Assembly (NCBI RefSeq): GCF_032190635.1
Contig: NZ_JAVLAS010000002.1
Coordinates: 8,460 to 72,459 of the forward strand
From: Levilactobacillus zymae
GTDB taxonomy: Bacteria; Bacillota; Bacilli; Lactobacillales; Lactobacillaceae
DNA: 64,000 nt
Direction: 5' to 3'
Position 1 is the stretch's first letter. Every line of letters begins with the position of its first letter. Below are positions 1 to 8,835 of this stretch, piece after piece. The position numbers and the translations under genes were made by a program. A model generated the notes under the pieces. The model was given only the letters and a program-made list of their open reading frames with translations. It searched no databases and was not told the origin of the DNA.

Positions 1-2
1 CG

Positions 3-887
3 CAGCAAGTTACCCCTGAGTTGATGGCGGATAATCGACTTAAAATTAATGAACTACGGCGGCAGCTTGATCAGGAAAAGTTAACGGACACGCAACACCG
101 GTTGTTAAAGCGAGAACTTATTACGCGTAAAGTGGGTTATAAATTACAGAATCGTAATTTGAAGCTGGCGGGTATTCAATCTGAATCAGACCGCTTGCAG
201 GGTATGCTAGAAAAAGATTTGAACGCTAGTCCGAGTTTGACCACTGGTGATCGAGCCTTTCTGGCACAACAACAATTATTTTTAGCTGATTTTAAACACT
301 GTTTAAAGACAAATAATGTGGGCGCAGAAGCATACGACGATCCGGTCAACTTACAAGTTGGAAAAGTCTCTGGTGAAACCTACGATCGATTGATGAAGCG
401 CTTAGAAGTTGAGTTGAGGTCAGTTGATCAAGTTCATTCGCATAGTCTGTTAAAAGACGTGTATCAAGTTCCATTGACGAAGTATCAAATAAAAAAGAGT
501 CTGCGAGCTCAAATGAAAGTGCTTAAGCTAAAGCGGCAACTAAATTTGGAAAAGGGATCAAAGCTAGATAAACGACGGCAGTATCAGCAATTAAACAAAT
601 TATCAGAACAAGCTAGTCCGACAATTCGAGCGTTTACGCAGCCAACGCGATCAGGAGAAATTCAGGAAGATCAGCTTAAACGACTACCGACCCGGACAAT
701 CCGGCATAAACTGCGAAGCCACTTGAGTGGGGAAATGAAAACCACTATTAGCGAATTACGACGAAGTAATGCGCAACTGGAAAGGACTGCGCAAGATGAA
801 CAACACTCGTTAGACCAGCGTTTAGAAGCCGAACGACAAGAAGAAAACGAACAAGAACAAGAACAAAATAGAGAAATGAGAAGATAA
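3..887 (+). CDS. Probable conjugative relaxase, C-terminal part (5' end outside window)
   Basis: The reading frame is open from the first bases of the window, upstream of the first possible starts (TTG 21, ATG 24), so this is the 3' part of a longer gene. The visible 294 residues are highly charged, rich in K, R, E and Q, and predicted helical or coiled-coil, ending in a Q/E-rich tail. No catalytic relaxase motif is visible because the N-terminus is missing. The relaxase call is inference from position: it stands first in a transfer region, directly before a TOPRIM/ArdC-like gene and a topoisomerase, where Gram-positive plasmids often carry their relaxase. A strong terminator follows the stop codon. 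It could be another transfer coiled-coil protein. Confidence 0.45.
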   Translation, partial: QQVTPELMADNRLKINELRRQLDQEKLTDTQHRLLKRELITRKVGYKLQNRNLKLAGIQSESDRLQGMLEKDLNASPSLTTGDRAFLAQQQLFLADFKHCLKTNNVGAEAYDDPVNLQVGKVSGETYDRLMKRLEVELRSVDQVHSHSLLKDVYQVPLTKYQIKKSLRAQMKVLKLKRQLNLEKGSKLDKRRQYQQLNKLSEQASPTIRAFTQPTRSGEIQEDQLKRLPTRTIRHKLRSHLSGEMKTTISELRRSNAQLERTAQDEQHSLDQRLEAERQEENEQEQEQNREMRR

Positions 888-931
888 AAAAGCACTACAA
901 ACGCTTGAAACAAGCGTCTGTAGTGCTTTTT
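886..931 (+). terminator. Rho-independent terminator after relaxase-like gene
   Basis: A long hairpin with arms near 888-907 and 911-930 (AAGCACTACA-type arm, three-base AAA loop) is followed by a T run. It ends the first operon. The A-rich 5' side means it may also work on the other strand. Confidence 0.85.
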
Positions 932-1064
932 GTTGGCAATATTCTACTGGGGATAGAGTATCGTTGTGCTTTGAAAATAGGAAGCTTAAAGATGAAGAAT
1001 TTTTTGAAACTTTTTATTATGCTCTTTTTTGGTAAATTTTGCTAATTATTACTTTTTCCCATTT

Positions 1065-1102
1065 GTGCGCTTTCTCGTTTTTGACAAGTTTTCGTTTATC
1101 CT
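1065..1102 (+). promoter_or_regulatory. Transfer-regulon promoter, copy 1 (GTGCGC box to -10)
   Basis: GTGCGCTTTCTC at 1065-1076 lies 32 nt, start to start, upstream of TATCCT (1097-1102). The 17-nt-spaced -35 position reads CTCGTT, far from TTGACA. The same arrangement occurs seven more times in the window. It drives the 1131 and 1339 genes. The rest of the 888-1130 gap is AT-rich with no other gene seen. Confidence 0.6.
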
Positions 1103-1130
1103 TTCTCACAAAGACTGAGGAGGTAGGCTA

Positions 1131-1346
1131 ATGGCAACGAATTTAGAAAATAAGTTGGCAAAGCTACAGCGAGCTAACGAAGAATATCAGGTGGCCAAAA
1201 AGAAACTGGCACAAGATATTGGTCTGTATGCGATTGAAAAAATGGATATTGATTCTTTGAAAGATTTTAAGTCAGCCGTCGCTCCTTTGTTAACTAATCC
1301 AGCGGTAGCAAAGCCAACGGTGAAGGGTGATGACCCACATGTCTGA
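1131..1346 (+). CDS. Small helical protein of unknown function, first gene of TOPRIM/ArdC operon
   Basis: This 71-residue protein has a strong ribosome site (GAGGAGG about 7 nt before ATG 1131). Residues 1-40 are an amphipathic, probably coiled-coil helix rich in K, E, Q and N. There is no signal peptide or membrane segment and no family I recognise. Its 3' end overlaps the start region of the TOPRIM/ArdC-like gene, so the two are probably translationally coupled and may work together on transferred DNA; that role is inferred only from position. It sits directly downstream of a regulon promoter. Confidence 0.65.
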   Translation: MATNLENKLAKLQRANEEYQVAKKKLAQDIGLYAIEKMDIDSLKDFKSAVAPLLTNPAVAKPTVKGDDPHV

Positions 1347-3414
1347 GATTCAAGACTATATGGATTGGGCGGGCATAACTTATGAAAAAAGTGGTCATTG
1401 GATTTGGCTGACTGATCGTGACTCTATGCGGGTGAATTTAAATAAAGATTACTTTAACCGTTTTTCCACGGGAGTATGGGGCCATTTACCGGAGTTCGTT
1501 GCCGAACACGATGATCTAACACCAACAGAGGCTAAAAAAAGATTAGCCGATTTTCAGCAAGATAATCCACAAAGTCGACGGGTTGATCGATCAACTACAG
1601 TTGATTCGCAGCCATTTGACTTATCGGCACTCCACGCTGAAAGGCAGCTGTCCACGAAGTGCCGGGACTACTTAATTAAGACCCGTAAGATTCCGACTAA
1701 ATTGGTGGATCAGCTAGTGAAGCAAGGGCAGATTATGGAAGATACTCAACACCATAACCTTGTCTTTCCCTGGTATCAGGGCGATAAAATTGTTGGAGCT
1801 GACCTACAAGGAACAACCTATATGAAAGACCCACACCAAGGACGGCACTATTTTAAAGGCATTGCGCGGCATAGTGCGCACGATTTCGGATGGACGCAAG
1901 TGGTTGGTGAAGGTGGTGCGCCGACCCGCGCAGTGATTTGTGAAGCACCAATCGATGCCATGTCTTATGGCCAACTTTTTGCGCCTCAGGAACCAACCCT
2001 GATCGTGTCACTGGGGGGTGTTGAGAAGAAGGGCGTGTTTGCAAACATGATTGCGGAACGAATCGGTGATCATGGTGGGAAGCTAAAAGAGCTAGTATTG
2101 GCGACCGATAACGATGATGCTGGTCGCCAATTCATTCAACAATTTAAGGACGCCGGCATTCAAGGGGATAATGGCCGAGTGAAAGTGAACGTCGCCATTC
2201 CTCATGAAAAAGATTGGAATGATGACTTAAAGGATGACCAGACGGTACAACAGTTGATTAGCCTTGATCATTTTTCCAGTTCAGTATCTGAGACTAAGAT
2301 TCAAGAGAAACAACCTGCGAAGCAGTCAACACCAGCAGACACGCCGGAACCAGCAGCAGAAGATACTCCAAAAGAAAGCTATACGGAGAAACGTCGACAG
2401 GAAATTGCGCAATACTCTAAACAAGTTTTGGCAGCGGCGCGGAAGGTGACGCGAACACCAGAAGATTTGCTAGAAATGGCTGATTTCATGGCCCGATTCC
2501 CACAGTATTCGTTTCATAATCAAGTGCTCATTAAGGGACAAAAAGCAGGGGCCTTGGCTGTAGCTGGATTCACGAAGTTTAAACAGATGGGGGCCAAGGT
2601 TCAAAAGGGCCAACATGGCATTAAGATCTTCGCCCCTAATATGGTCAAGCACGTTAAAATCAGTGATGATTGGGTCCCATTGAATCAAGTCACCAATGAA
2701 CAAAAGCAAGCTGCCAACAAGCACCAGCTACCGACCAAGGAGTTGATTAAGGGCTATCGGCTAGTCACAGTTTTTGATGTTACCCAAACGACGATGAAAG
2801 CAGTTGATTATCCAAAGATTTATCCCAACCGACCTTATGAGTTTCCAAGCAATCCAGAAAACATTGCTGAACTGACCCAGGCGGTTGATGAATTTGCCCA
2901 AAGCCAAGGAGTTACGATTCAAGAACGGCCCCACTTGAACAGTAAATCAGTAGCGAAGGGCTACTATGTACCTGATGAAAAAGCAATTGTCATTCAGTCA
3001 GGCTTGCCAGACAGTGAAAAGCTGAAAGTTCGGCTGCACGAAATGGGCCATGCGTTGTTGGAACATCAGTCAGATAAGGTGAGTCGGCCAATTGCGGAGC
3101 TACAAGCAGAACTCACTAGTGCAGTAGTCATGAAACATTGTGGAATTAACGTAGAACGAGAGGCAGTGCCTTATATCAGCGATTGGACGACTCATTTACA
3201 GAAACTTGATGAACGTCAATTCGGGCAACAGATGACCATTATCAATGACGTTAATCGAGCGTCACGAAAGATTATTGAAGGGATTGATCCCCGTTACCAG
3301 GAATTAGAAAAAAGCCGGACACAAACGATTGTACAGAAGACACCTACGCTTGAAAGACCAGGATTGGCACCACTAGATATGGGACTTCAGCGTCAACGAT
3401 CTTTAAGTCGATAG
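1339..3414 (+). CDS. TOPRIM-domain / ArdC-like ssDNA-binding / zinc metallopeptidase-like multidomain protein
   Basis: The protein has about 691 residues. ATG 1339 is preferred because GAAGGG lies 11 nt upstream; GTG 1327 and ATG 1330 are in-frame alternatives. The N-terminal 150 residues resemble the primase-like domain that accompanies TOPRIM in plasmid proteins. A TOPRIM core follows, with CEAPIDAMS (about residue 203) and LATDNDDAG (about 253). From about residue 350 comes a segment resembling the ArdC N-terminal ssDNA-binding domain. A HEMGH zinc-peptidase motif lies near residue 567, with a downstream Glu in AELQAELTSA. Related proteins in mobile elements are thought to protect or process incoming single-stranded DNA. 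This all-in-one arrangement fits that role, but substrate and activity are inferred. Confidence 0.8.
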   Translation: MSEIQDYMDWAGITYEKSGHWIWLTDRDSMRVNLNKDYFNRFSTGVWGHLPEFVAEHDDLTPTEAKKRLADFQQDNPQSRRVDRSTTVDSQPFDLSALHAERQLSTKCRDYLIKTRKIPTKLVDQLVKQGQIMEDTQHHNLVFPWYQGDKIVGADLQGTTYMKDPHQGRHYFKGIARHSAHDFGWTQVVGEGGAPTRAVICEAPIDAMSYGQLFAPQEPTLIVSLGGVEKKGVFANMIAERIGDHGGKLKELVLATDNDDAGRQFIQQFKDAGIQGDNGRVKVNVAIPHEKDWNDDLKDDQTVQQLISLDHFSSSVSETKIQEKQPAKQSTPADTPEPAAEDTPKESYTEKRRQEIAQYSKQVLAAARKVTRTPEDLLEMADFMARFPQYSFHNQVLIKGQKAGALAVAGFTKFKQMGAKVQKGQHGIKIFAPNMVKHVKISDDWVPLNQVTNEQKQAANKHQLPTKELIKGYRLVTVFDVTQTTMKAVDYPKIYPNRPYEFPSNPENIAELTQAVDEFAQSQGVTIQERPHLNSKSVAKGYYVPDEKAIVIQSGLPDSEKLKVRLHEMGHALLEHQSDKVSRPIAELQAELTSAVVMKHCGINVEREAVPYISDWTTHLQKLDERQFGQQMTIINDVNRASRKIIEGIDPRYQELEKSRTQTIVQKTPTLERPGLAPLDMGLQRQRSLSR

Positions 3415-3420
3415 AAGATG

Positions 3421-3457
3421 AAAAAGAGTCCTACTCGGTAGTAGGGCTCTTTTTTTA
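3421..3457 (+). terminator. Terminator after TOPRIM/ArdC-like gene
   Basis: AGAGTCCTAC pairs with GTAGGGCTCT (one mismatch) around a short loop, followed by seven T. It is flanked by A-rich sequence, so it may be bidirectional. Confidence 0.85.
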
Positions 3458-3470
3458 GTCCTTGAATTGC

Positions 3471-3508
3471 GTGCGATTTAACAATGGGACGCACTTTCTC
3501 CTTAAAAT
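3471..3508 (+). promoter_or_regulatory. Transfer-regulon promoter, copy 2
   Basis: GTGCGATTTAAC at 3471 lies exactly 32 nt before TAAAAT (3503-3508). TTTCTC stands two bases before the -10. GTGCG at 3471 also forms an inverted repeat with CGCAC at 3490. It drives the topoisomerase operon (3539-8228). Confidence 0.6.
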
Positions 3509-3538
3509 TGGAACGAATAAAAGGAGGAGTGACGAACG

Positions 3539-5632
3539 ATGCTCTGTTGTTTGACTGAAAAAGGTAATCAAGTTGACCCCTATGCTAAGGCCCTAGGAAC
3601 CCCCCACAAAAAAGATGGGGTCGTGATTGTCCAAAGTGAGCTGCTAAATGATGAGGTTCATTTTGTTCATGCCCAGGGCCATTTGTTCCAACAATATCAA
3701 CCGCAAGAATATAACCCAGCCTGGGCAGATCGTAATGACTACTCGCAGTTACCCTTGTTGCCCAAGCAGTTTGAGGTAAAACCGCAAAATAAATGGGCTA
3801 ATCAACAATTTCAACTGATTAAAAAAGAAGTCATGGCGGCTGACGGAGTTATTTTGGCAACTGATGCCGATAATCAAGGTGAAAATATTGGTCGGGAGAT
3901 TTTGGAACGGATTCCCGGTGGCCTGGATAAGCTGAAGTACCGCTTATTGAATAGTTCGCTAACAGCAGTGGGAGCACGAAATTCGTTTGAAAATCATTTA
4001 GTAGATCCGGCGACAACTGCGGCGAAAGGGGCTGCAGGGAAACTACAAAACGAGATTAATTGGTTATACGGCATGAATATGTCGCGCGTAGCTATGCACC
4101 AATTAAGAGAAAGGGGCTATCGATTCCCTGTTTCTGCTGGGACAGTCCAGACCCCCTTACTCACGTTAGTTGTGGAAAACGACAGAGATATTCGCGAGTT
4201 CAAGTCTCACCGCTTTTGGTTGCTGGGATTAGAAGATAAAGCCAATCATATTAAATTTCATCATATCAATAACCGCCATTTTAATAGTGCCGATGAAGCG
4301 CAAAACGCTGCGCAAGGGGTTAATAGTGCGGTGGTTAAAGAAGTAGAAGCCAAAGATAAGGTGAAAACACCACCAGCACTTTTTAGCTTGGGTGATCTTC
4401 AAGCTTACGCAGCTGATAAGTGGGGCTATTCATCTAAGTCGGTGCTAGAAACGATGCAACACCTCTATGATGAACTGCATGTGACGAGTTACCCACGGAC
4501 AGAGTCGGAAGTTATCGAGCGCGAAGAGTTCGATTATTTAAAAGCTGGGTATCAGGGTTACATGGGACTCTTAGATAAAGATTGGCCGTTATCCAATCCC
4601 GAGCCTCGTGAAAAAGTGGTCGTTGCGGACGCTGGCGGGCACCCGGCTTTGATTCCGACGGACAAATTGGCTGATCTATCAACGCTAAAGCCCAAAGAAA
4701 AGAACCTATACCTAGCAGTTGTCGAACGAACGATGTTGATGTTTGCGGCCGACCAGACTTACGCCACCCAAACGGTTAAGTTAGCCGACACTACCGGTGA
4801 GGAGTTTGTGGCAAAAGGCAAACAAATTCAAGTAGCTGGATGGACGGAACTCGTTCATCAAAAGCCGACCAAAGATGTCATTTTACCAGTTTATGAAGAG
4901 GGACAAGTGGTACCTGTTAAACCAGTAATTACTGATGATGTGACTAAAAAGCCTACGCGTATCACAGAAAGCAAAATTATTAAACAGTTGGCCCCTAAGT
5001 ATTCATTGGGAACACCAGCGACCCAGGCTGGTATTTTGGACGAACTCATTACAAAACGAAAATATATCGAAGTTAAGGGCAAAAAGCGTGAATTATATCC
5101 CACTGAAGCCGGGCAAATAATGGTTGATTTTTGGCAAGGAACAACGCTGACCGATTTAAAGTCGGCTAAAGCTTGGCAAGATGTTTTTAAGCGAGTCGAG
5201 AAGGGCGATATTCAAGCCGAAGCTTACTTAAAGAAGATTGAACAACTGTTGACTAACCAAGTTGAGGTTTACCGAACCAAACAGCCAGAAATCAGCATTG
5301 CCCCACCGGAAAAAGTGACCTATTCGACAACGTTAATTACCCCAGAAGTTGTTTGTCCTAAGTGCCATAAGGGTCAGATTGGTCTGGTGAGTCGAACCGC
5401 TGATTCCGGCACAAAAGAGTGGTATGGCTGTGACAATCCTAAATGTAAATTTTCGTTGCCAAAAGTCTTTTTTAGTCAGGCTTCAGACGAACCGTTAATT
5501 CGTGAACTGTGCCAGTTAGGCAAAACCAAAGTATTTGCAGACTTAGTTGATAGTAAGCAACGTCACTACAGAAATAAAGTCTATTTTGAATTAGAGCCAA
5601 AATCTAAAAAGCTAACACCTAAATTCACGTAG
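3539..5632 (+). CDS. topB: Type IA DNA topoisomerase (topoisomerase III-like), plasmid transfer version
   Basis: This 697-residue protein has the order of a TopB-type enzyme. The N-terminal TOPRIM glutamate is in LTEKG. The acidic motif near residue 106-115 reads ATDADNQGENIG, and the catalytic tyrosine is in SYPRTES (about residue 320). A C-terminal zinc ribbon begins CPKC near residue 606 and ends with C-X4-C. The family relaxes and decatenates DNA through a 5'-phosphotyrosine link; in transfer operons it probably handles topology of the mobilised strand. The oddity is the acidic motif: canonical DxDREG has become DADNQG, replacing the third metal-coordinating Glu by Gln. AAGGAGG precedes ATG 3539. 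Confidence 0.9.
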   Translation: MLCCLTEKGNQVDPYAKALGTPHKKDGVVIVQSELLNDEVHFVHAQGHLFQQYQPQEYNPAWADRNDYSQLPLLPKQFEVKPQNKWANQQFQLIKKEVMAADGVILATDADNQGENIGREILERIPGGLDKLKYRLLNSSLTAVGARNSFENHLVDPATTAAKGAAGKLQNEINWLYGMNMSRVAMHQLRERGYRFPVSAGTVQTPLLTLVVENDRDIREFKSHRFWLLGLEDKANHIKFHHINNRHFNSADEAQNAAQGVNSAVVKEVEAKDKVKTPPALFSLGDLQAYAADKWGYSSKSVLETMQHLYDELHVTSYPRTESEVIEREEFDYLKAGYQGYMGLLDKDWPLSNPEPREKVVVADAGGHPALIPTDKLADLSTLKPKEKNLYLAVVERTMLMFAADQTYATQTVKLADTTGEEFVAKGKQIQVAGWTELVHQKPTKDVILPVYEEGQVVPVKPVITDDVTKKPTRITESKIIKQLAPKYSLGTPATQAGILDELITKRKYIEVKGKKRELYPTEAGQIMVDFWQGTTLTDLKSAKAWQDVFKRVEKGDIQAEAYLKKIEQLLTNQVEVYRTKQPEISIAPPEKVTYSTTLITPEVVCPKCHKGQIGLVSRTADSGTKEWYGCDNPKCKFSLPKVFFSQASDEPLIRELCQLGKTKVFADLVDSKQRHYRNKVYFELEPKSKKLTPKFT

Positions 5633-5646
5633 AGAGGAGGGATTTC

Positions 5647-6315
5647 ATGAACTATTTAGTTACGGGAATTTTGCAGGATTTTATTTTAACCAAGGATAAA
5701 ACGGAATTGATTATGGCGGTAGACGATGGTCACAACCTGCATTTCATGATTGATGGGTCAACCGAATTATCGATGATTCAATCGTTAGTGGGACACGAAT
5801 GTGGTGTTGTTGGTATTGTCGATCAGCCACCTATTGCTGGGGCCAAGAGTTATTTAGCTCAAAGAGTCTTAACGGCTAAAGATGCAAAGAAAAGCGTTCG
5901 AGACTTGATGGGAACACTGAATTCAGCCGATCCCCATGACCTACAAACTAAAGAAAACCAAAAGGTATCGGGGTTACCTGATGCTCCTGATGCTGATGTG
6001 CCAATTGTGTTTTCACCCAAGCAGACGACACCGTCGGCAGAAGACTTAGTCGCCAAAACCAATTTGGGAAGTTTAGATACCAAGGTTGATGCCACTAGGC
6101 TAAGCAAGCGTCTTGATCAGGTGTCGATTCCACAAGCTAGCAAGCCAGTTGTTGTAACTACTGATGAGTTGGTTGGTGCAATGCACACCACCAAAGAAAA
6201 AAAGAAAATAACTTGGAATGACCAGGGAAATCTAGTTGATGCCGCTGATGAGTCAGATGAAAGTGTAGCGGAAACCACAACTGATGATCCATTGGAAAAT
6301 CTATCATCACTTTAA
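5647..6315 (+). CDS. Hypothetical transfer-operon protein with beta-rich N-terminus and acidic tail
   Basis: This 222-residue protein begins 14 nt after topB with GAGAGGAGG upstream, so it is cotranscribed. Residues 1-80 alternate hydrophobic and polar residues as in a small beta-barrel, vaguely like an OB fold. The middle is Pro/Ser/Thr-rich and probably disordered, and the last 25 residues are acidic. This layout is reminiscent of single-stranded DNA-binding accessory proteins, but no diagnostic motif is visible and the idea rests on shape and on its place between a topoisomerase and an AAA+ ATPase. No membrane segment or signal peptide. Confidence 0.6.
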   Translation: MNYLVTGILQDFILTKDKTELIMAVDDGHNLHFMIDGSTELSMIQSLVGHECGVVGIVDQPPIAGAKSYLAQRVLTAKDAKKSVRDLMGTLNSADPHDLQTKENQKVSGLPDAPDADVPIVFSPKQTTPSAEDLVAKTNLGSLDTKVDATRLSKRLDQVSIPQASKPVVVTTDELVGAMHTTKEKKKITWNDQGNLVDAADESDESVAETTTDDPLENLSSL

Positions 6316-6332
6316 GATAGGAGGGAGTGCCG

Positions 6333-8228
6333 TTGACTGAAAGTCTACTGAAAAAATATTGTTTGAACTTGAACTACAAGGTTAACAATGACTTAGGCAA
6401 TTACAACACTATTGGTCGAGAGGCAGATATGGAACGATTGATTGCGATTCTGTCCAACAAACGCAAGCACCACCCCTTGATTATTGGCGAGCCAGGAGTT
6501 GGTAAGACCGACTTAATTGAGGGATTCGTTAAAAAAATTGTATTAGGTGAAGTCCCTGCCACGATGCAAAACAAAACAGTGTGGGTACTGGAATTGGCCC
6601 GTTTGATGAAACAAAAAGATATGCCCTTTATCGGTTTGTTTGAGTCTTTGATTGATGAGCTGAAACAAGACCACCCAGATGATTACCTATTCATTGATGA
6701 GATTCATACGGTTATGGGAGCCGGCTCACACCAAGGAAACAGTCTTGACGCGGGTAATGTTTTAAAACCAGCGCTAGCGCGTGGCGAGATTAACTTAATT
6801 GGTGCGACAACCGTTGAGGAATATGGCGACAATATTGAACCGGATGGGGCGTTGATGCGCCGGTTTTCGTTGTTGATGTTAGCGGAGCCAACACTACCAG
6901 AAACACTGGAAATTCTGGAAGGGTTAAAAGGCCAATATGAAGAATTTCATCATGTAAAAATTGCGAAAGATGCGCTGCCCTATATGGTGACGTTCTCACA
7001 CCGCTATATGCCGGATCGATTTATGCCTGATAAGGCCATTGACTTAATGGATGATGCTTGTAGTTTTGTGAATTTAAAAGACCAAGAAGAAGTCACCCGA
7101 GAAACCGTGGCCCAGGTATTGGATTCGCTGTTAGGAATTCCCATTCACTCGATTTTAAAGGACGATCAGCAGCGAGTTACGGCTGTTTCTCAGGTGCTTA
7201 AATCACGAATTATGGGTCAAGACAAAGCTATTAGCGAAGTAATTGACGCTGTTTCAATTGGTTTCACGGGATTGGCTGATCCGAATAAACCCATTAGTTC
7301 GTTTCTTTTTTTAGGTACTCCAGGAACCGGTAAAACGGAAACGGCCAAAGGCTTGGCACAAGCTTTATTTGATTCGGAAGACGCCATGATTCGTTTAGAT
7401 ATGTCGGAATATCAAGAACCGCAAAGTGCCCAGCGTCTGATTGGTACTAAGGGACGACGAGGAATTTTGACGGAAGCCGTTAAGCATAAGCAATACGCGG
7501 TCTTACTTTTAGATGAAATTGAGAAAGGCGATCAATCCGTTCAGGATTTATTTTTACAAATTTTGCAAGATGGCATTGTTCATGACAGCTATGGTCGGGC
7601 GGTGAGCTTCAAGAACACAATTATCGTCATGACCACTAACTTGGCTGGTGATTTGATCGATGATGCAACGAATTATTCGACTACGGGGCAAGGCGAAACG
7701 ATTGACGATCAGATTGCGGCGTTTAATGACAGTGCCCAGCAACTAACTAATGGGCAAAATATTCGGGTTGGTTCGGGGAAAGATGCTGATCGGATGGCCC
7801 TTGATTTTAACAATAAGCTACAAATGGAGCTGACAGATTATTTCCGACCAGAATTCGTTAATCGGATTGAGCATAAGGTTATTTTTAATATGCTATCGAA
7901 GCCCGTGGTGCATCAGATTGCAAAGCTGAACTTAATGCGGGTTAACAAACGGCTACAAAAAGCGGAACACTTGGAATTTATGTACGATCAGCGTTTGATA
8001 AAGTTCATTAGTGATGAAGGATTTGATCTGAGAAATGGGGCACGCCCCATTGCTTATATGACCAATCGTAAGGTTATGGCGCCACTAGCCCGAATGTTGA
8101 TTCAAATGAAAACTAATGGTCGACCAAGTGGATTACGGGGCATTCGAGCGATTGTTCGAGGCCATGACCCGATTCCAGGAGAAGACCGGTTCGGTAATCG
8201 TCGCATTGAATTTGAGGCGATCAACTAG
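6333..8228 (+). CDS. Clp/Hsp100-like AAA+ ATPase with two nucleotide-binding domains
   Basis: TTG 6333 is preferred because AGGAGGG (6319-6325) lies 7 nt before it; in-frame GTG 6327 would be only one base away. The 631-residue protein has Walker A GEPGVGKT (about residue 51) with Walker B LFIDEIHT (about 119), and a second Walker A GTPGTGKT (about 327) with Walker B LLLDEIEK (about 391). A C-terminal ClpB-type small domain follows. It lacks the ClpN repeats, and the inter-domain stretch is too short for the ClpB coiled-coil M-domain, so it is a compact double-AAA+ unfoldase. Such genes recur in Gram-positive conjugative plasmids; a role in remodelling relaxase or T4SS complexes is inferred. 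Confidence 0.85.
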   Translation: MTESLLKKYCLNLNYKVNNDLGNYNTIGREADMERLIAILSNKRKHHPLIIGEPGVGKTDLIEGFVKKIVLGEVPATMQNKTVWVLELARLMKQKDMPFIGLFESLIDELKQDHPDDYLFIDEIHTVMGAGSHQGNSLDAGNVLKPALARGEINLIGATTVEEYGDNIEPDGALMRRFSLLMLAEPTLPETLEILEGLKGQYEEFHHVKIAKDALPYMVTFSHRYMPDRFMPDKAIDLMDDACSFVNLKDQEEVTRETVAQVLDSLLGIPIHSILKDDQQRVTAVSQVLKSRIMGQDKAISEVIDAVSIGFTGLADPNKPISSFLFLGTPGTGKTETAKGLAQALFDSEDAMIRLDMSEYQEPQSAQRLIGTKGRRGILTEAVKHKQYAVLLLDEIEKGDQSVQDLFLQILQDGIVHDSYGRAVSFKNTIIVMTTNLAGDLIDDATNYSTTGQGETIDDQIAAFNDSAQQLTNGQNIRVGSGKDADRMALDFNNKLQMELTDYFRPEFVNRIEHKVIFNMLSKPVVHQIAKLNLMRVNKRLQKAEHLEFMYDQRLIKFISDEGFDLRNGARPIAYMTNRKVMAPLARMLIQMKTNGRPSGLRGIRAIVRGHDPIPGEDRFGNRRIEFEAIN

Positions 8229-8232
8229 GCAC

Positions 8233-8270
8233 GTGCGCATTACCGAATTGAAAGCAGGTCTCAATATACT
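8233..8270 (+). promoter_or_regulatory. Transfer-regulon promoter, copy 3
   Basis: GTGCGC at 8233 lies 32 nt before a near-consensus TATACT (8265-8270), only 5 bp after the AAA+ stop codon. It drives 8356 and the sortase/adhesin genes. Confidence 0.55.
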
Positions 8271-8355
8271 TAAGAATAATCGAAAGTGAGGGGGATAAAG
8301 GGGGTCAATTGCGTCATTGGGTAAAAAAGGTCAAAAATTCAAAGGAGGAACAAAT

Positions 8356-8814
8356 ATGACAGTTTTAATGCCGTTTGAGGTTAGTCAATTATTGGCAACA
8401 CTTGATCAAAAGGCGATTGGTGGGTTTGTCCATGCGGCAGTGACCTCAGCTGATATTACCGGGGAACGTGAAGCGCACCCGAGTGTTGAGCTGGCGAATG
8501 TTATTGGAATTAGTGAATTACATGTTCCGGGTAGTCCAGAAGCCAAGGCACTGGTTTTGATGTTTGGCAAAGAACAAGCACTGAGCGTCAGAGAGTTTAA
8601 AAAGATTTTAGCTAAATATCAAGGCTCACATTTAACGGTGGGTTATGTGGTCAAAGACCCAGAAGACAACCTGAATCTTCGTTTGGTGCCGGTGTTTGGT
8701 ATCACACCGGGAGTAAGTTCAGATGGGTGTGAGGCAGTGTATCTATCCAGTATGATGGCGTCCAAAATTTCATTTTTAGGTAGCAATGGTAAGCCAGCTC
8801 AATATTACAAGTAA
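8356..8814 (+). CDS. Hypothetical protein preceding sortase
   Basis: The start is ATG 8356, with AAAGGAGG at 8340-8347; an in-frame TTG at 8317 has no comparable site. The 152-residue product has no signal peptide or membrane segment and looks like a compact mixed alpha/beta cytoplasmic protein. I do not recognise the family. It lies 21 nt before the sortase gene and directly behind a regulon promoter, so it is probably a cytoplasmic partner of the transfer or surface-assembly module. Confidence 0.65.
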   Translation: MTVLMPFEVSQLLATLDQKAIGGFVHAAVTSADITGEREAHPSVELANVIGISELHVPGSPEAKALVLMFGKEQALSVREFKKILAKYQGSHLTVGYVVKDPEDNLNLRLVPVFGITPGVSSDGCEAVYLSSMMASKISFLGSNGKPAQYYK

Positions 8815-8835
8815 ACGAGCGGAGGTCATGAATAT

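Noticed and set aside
1081..1086. TTGACA as a -35 box before the 1131 gene
   Set aside because: It lies only about 10 nt from TATCCT, and no suitable -10 lies 16-18 nt downstream.
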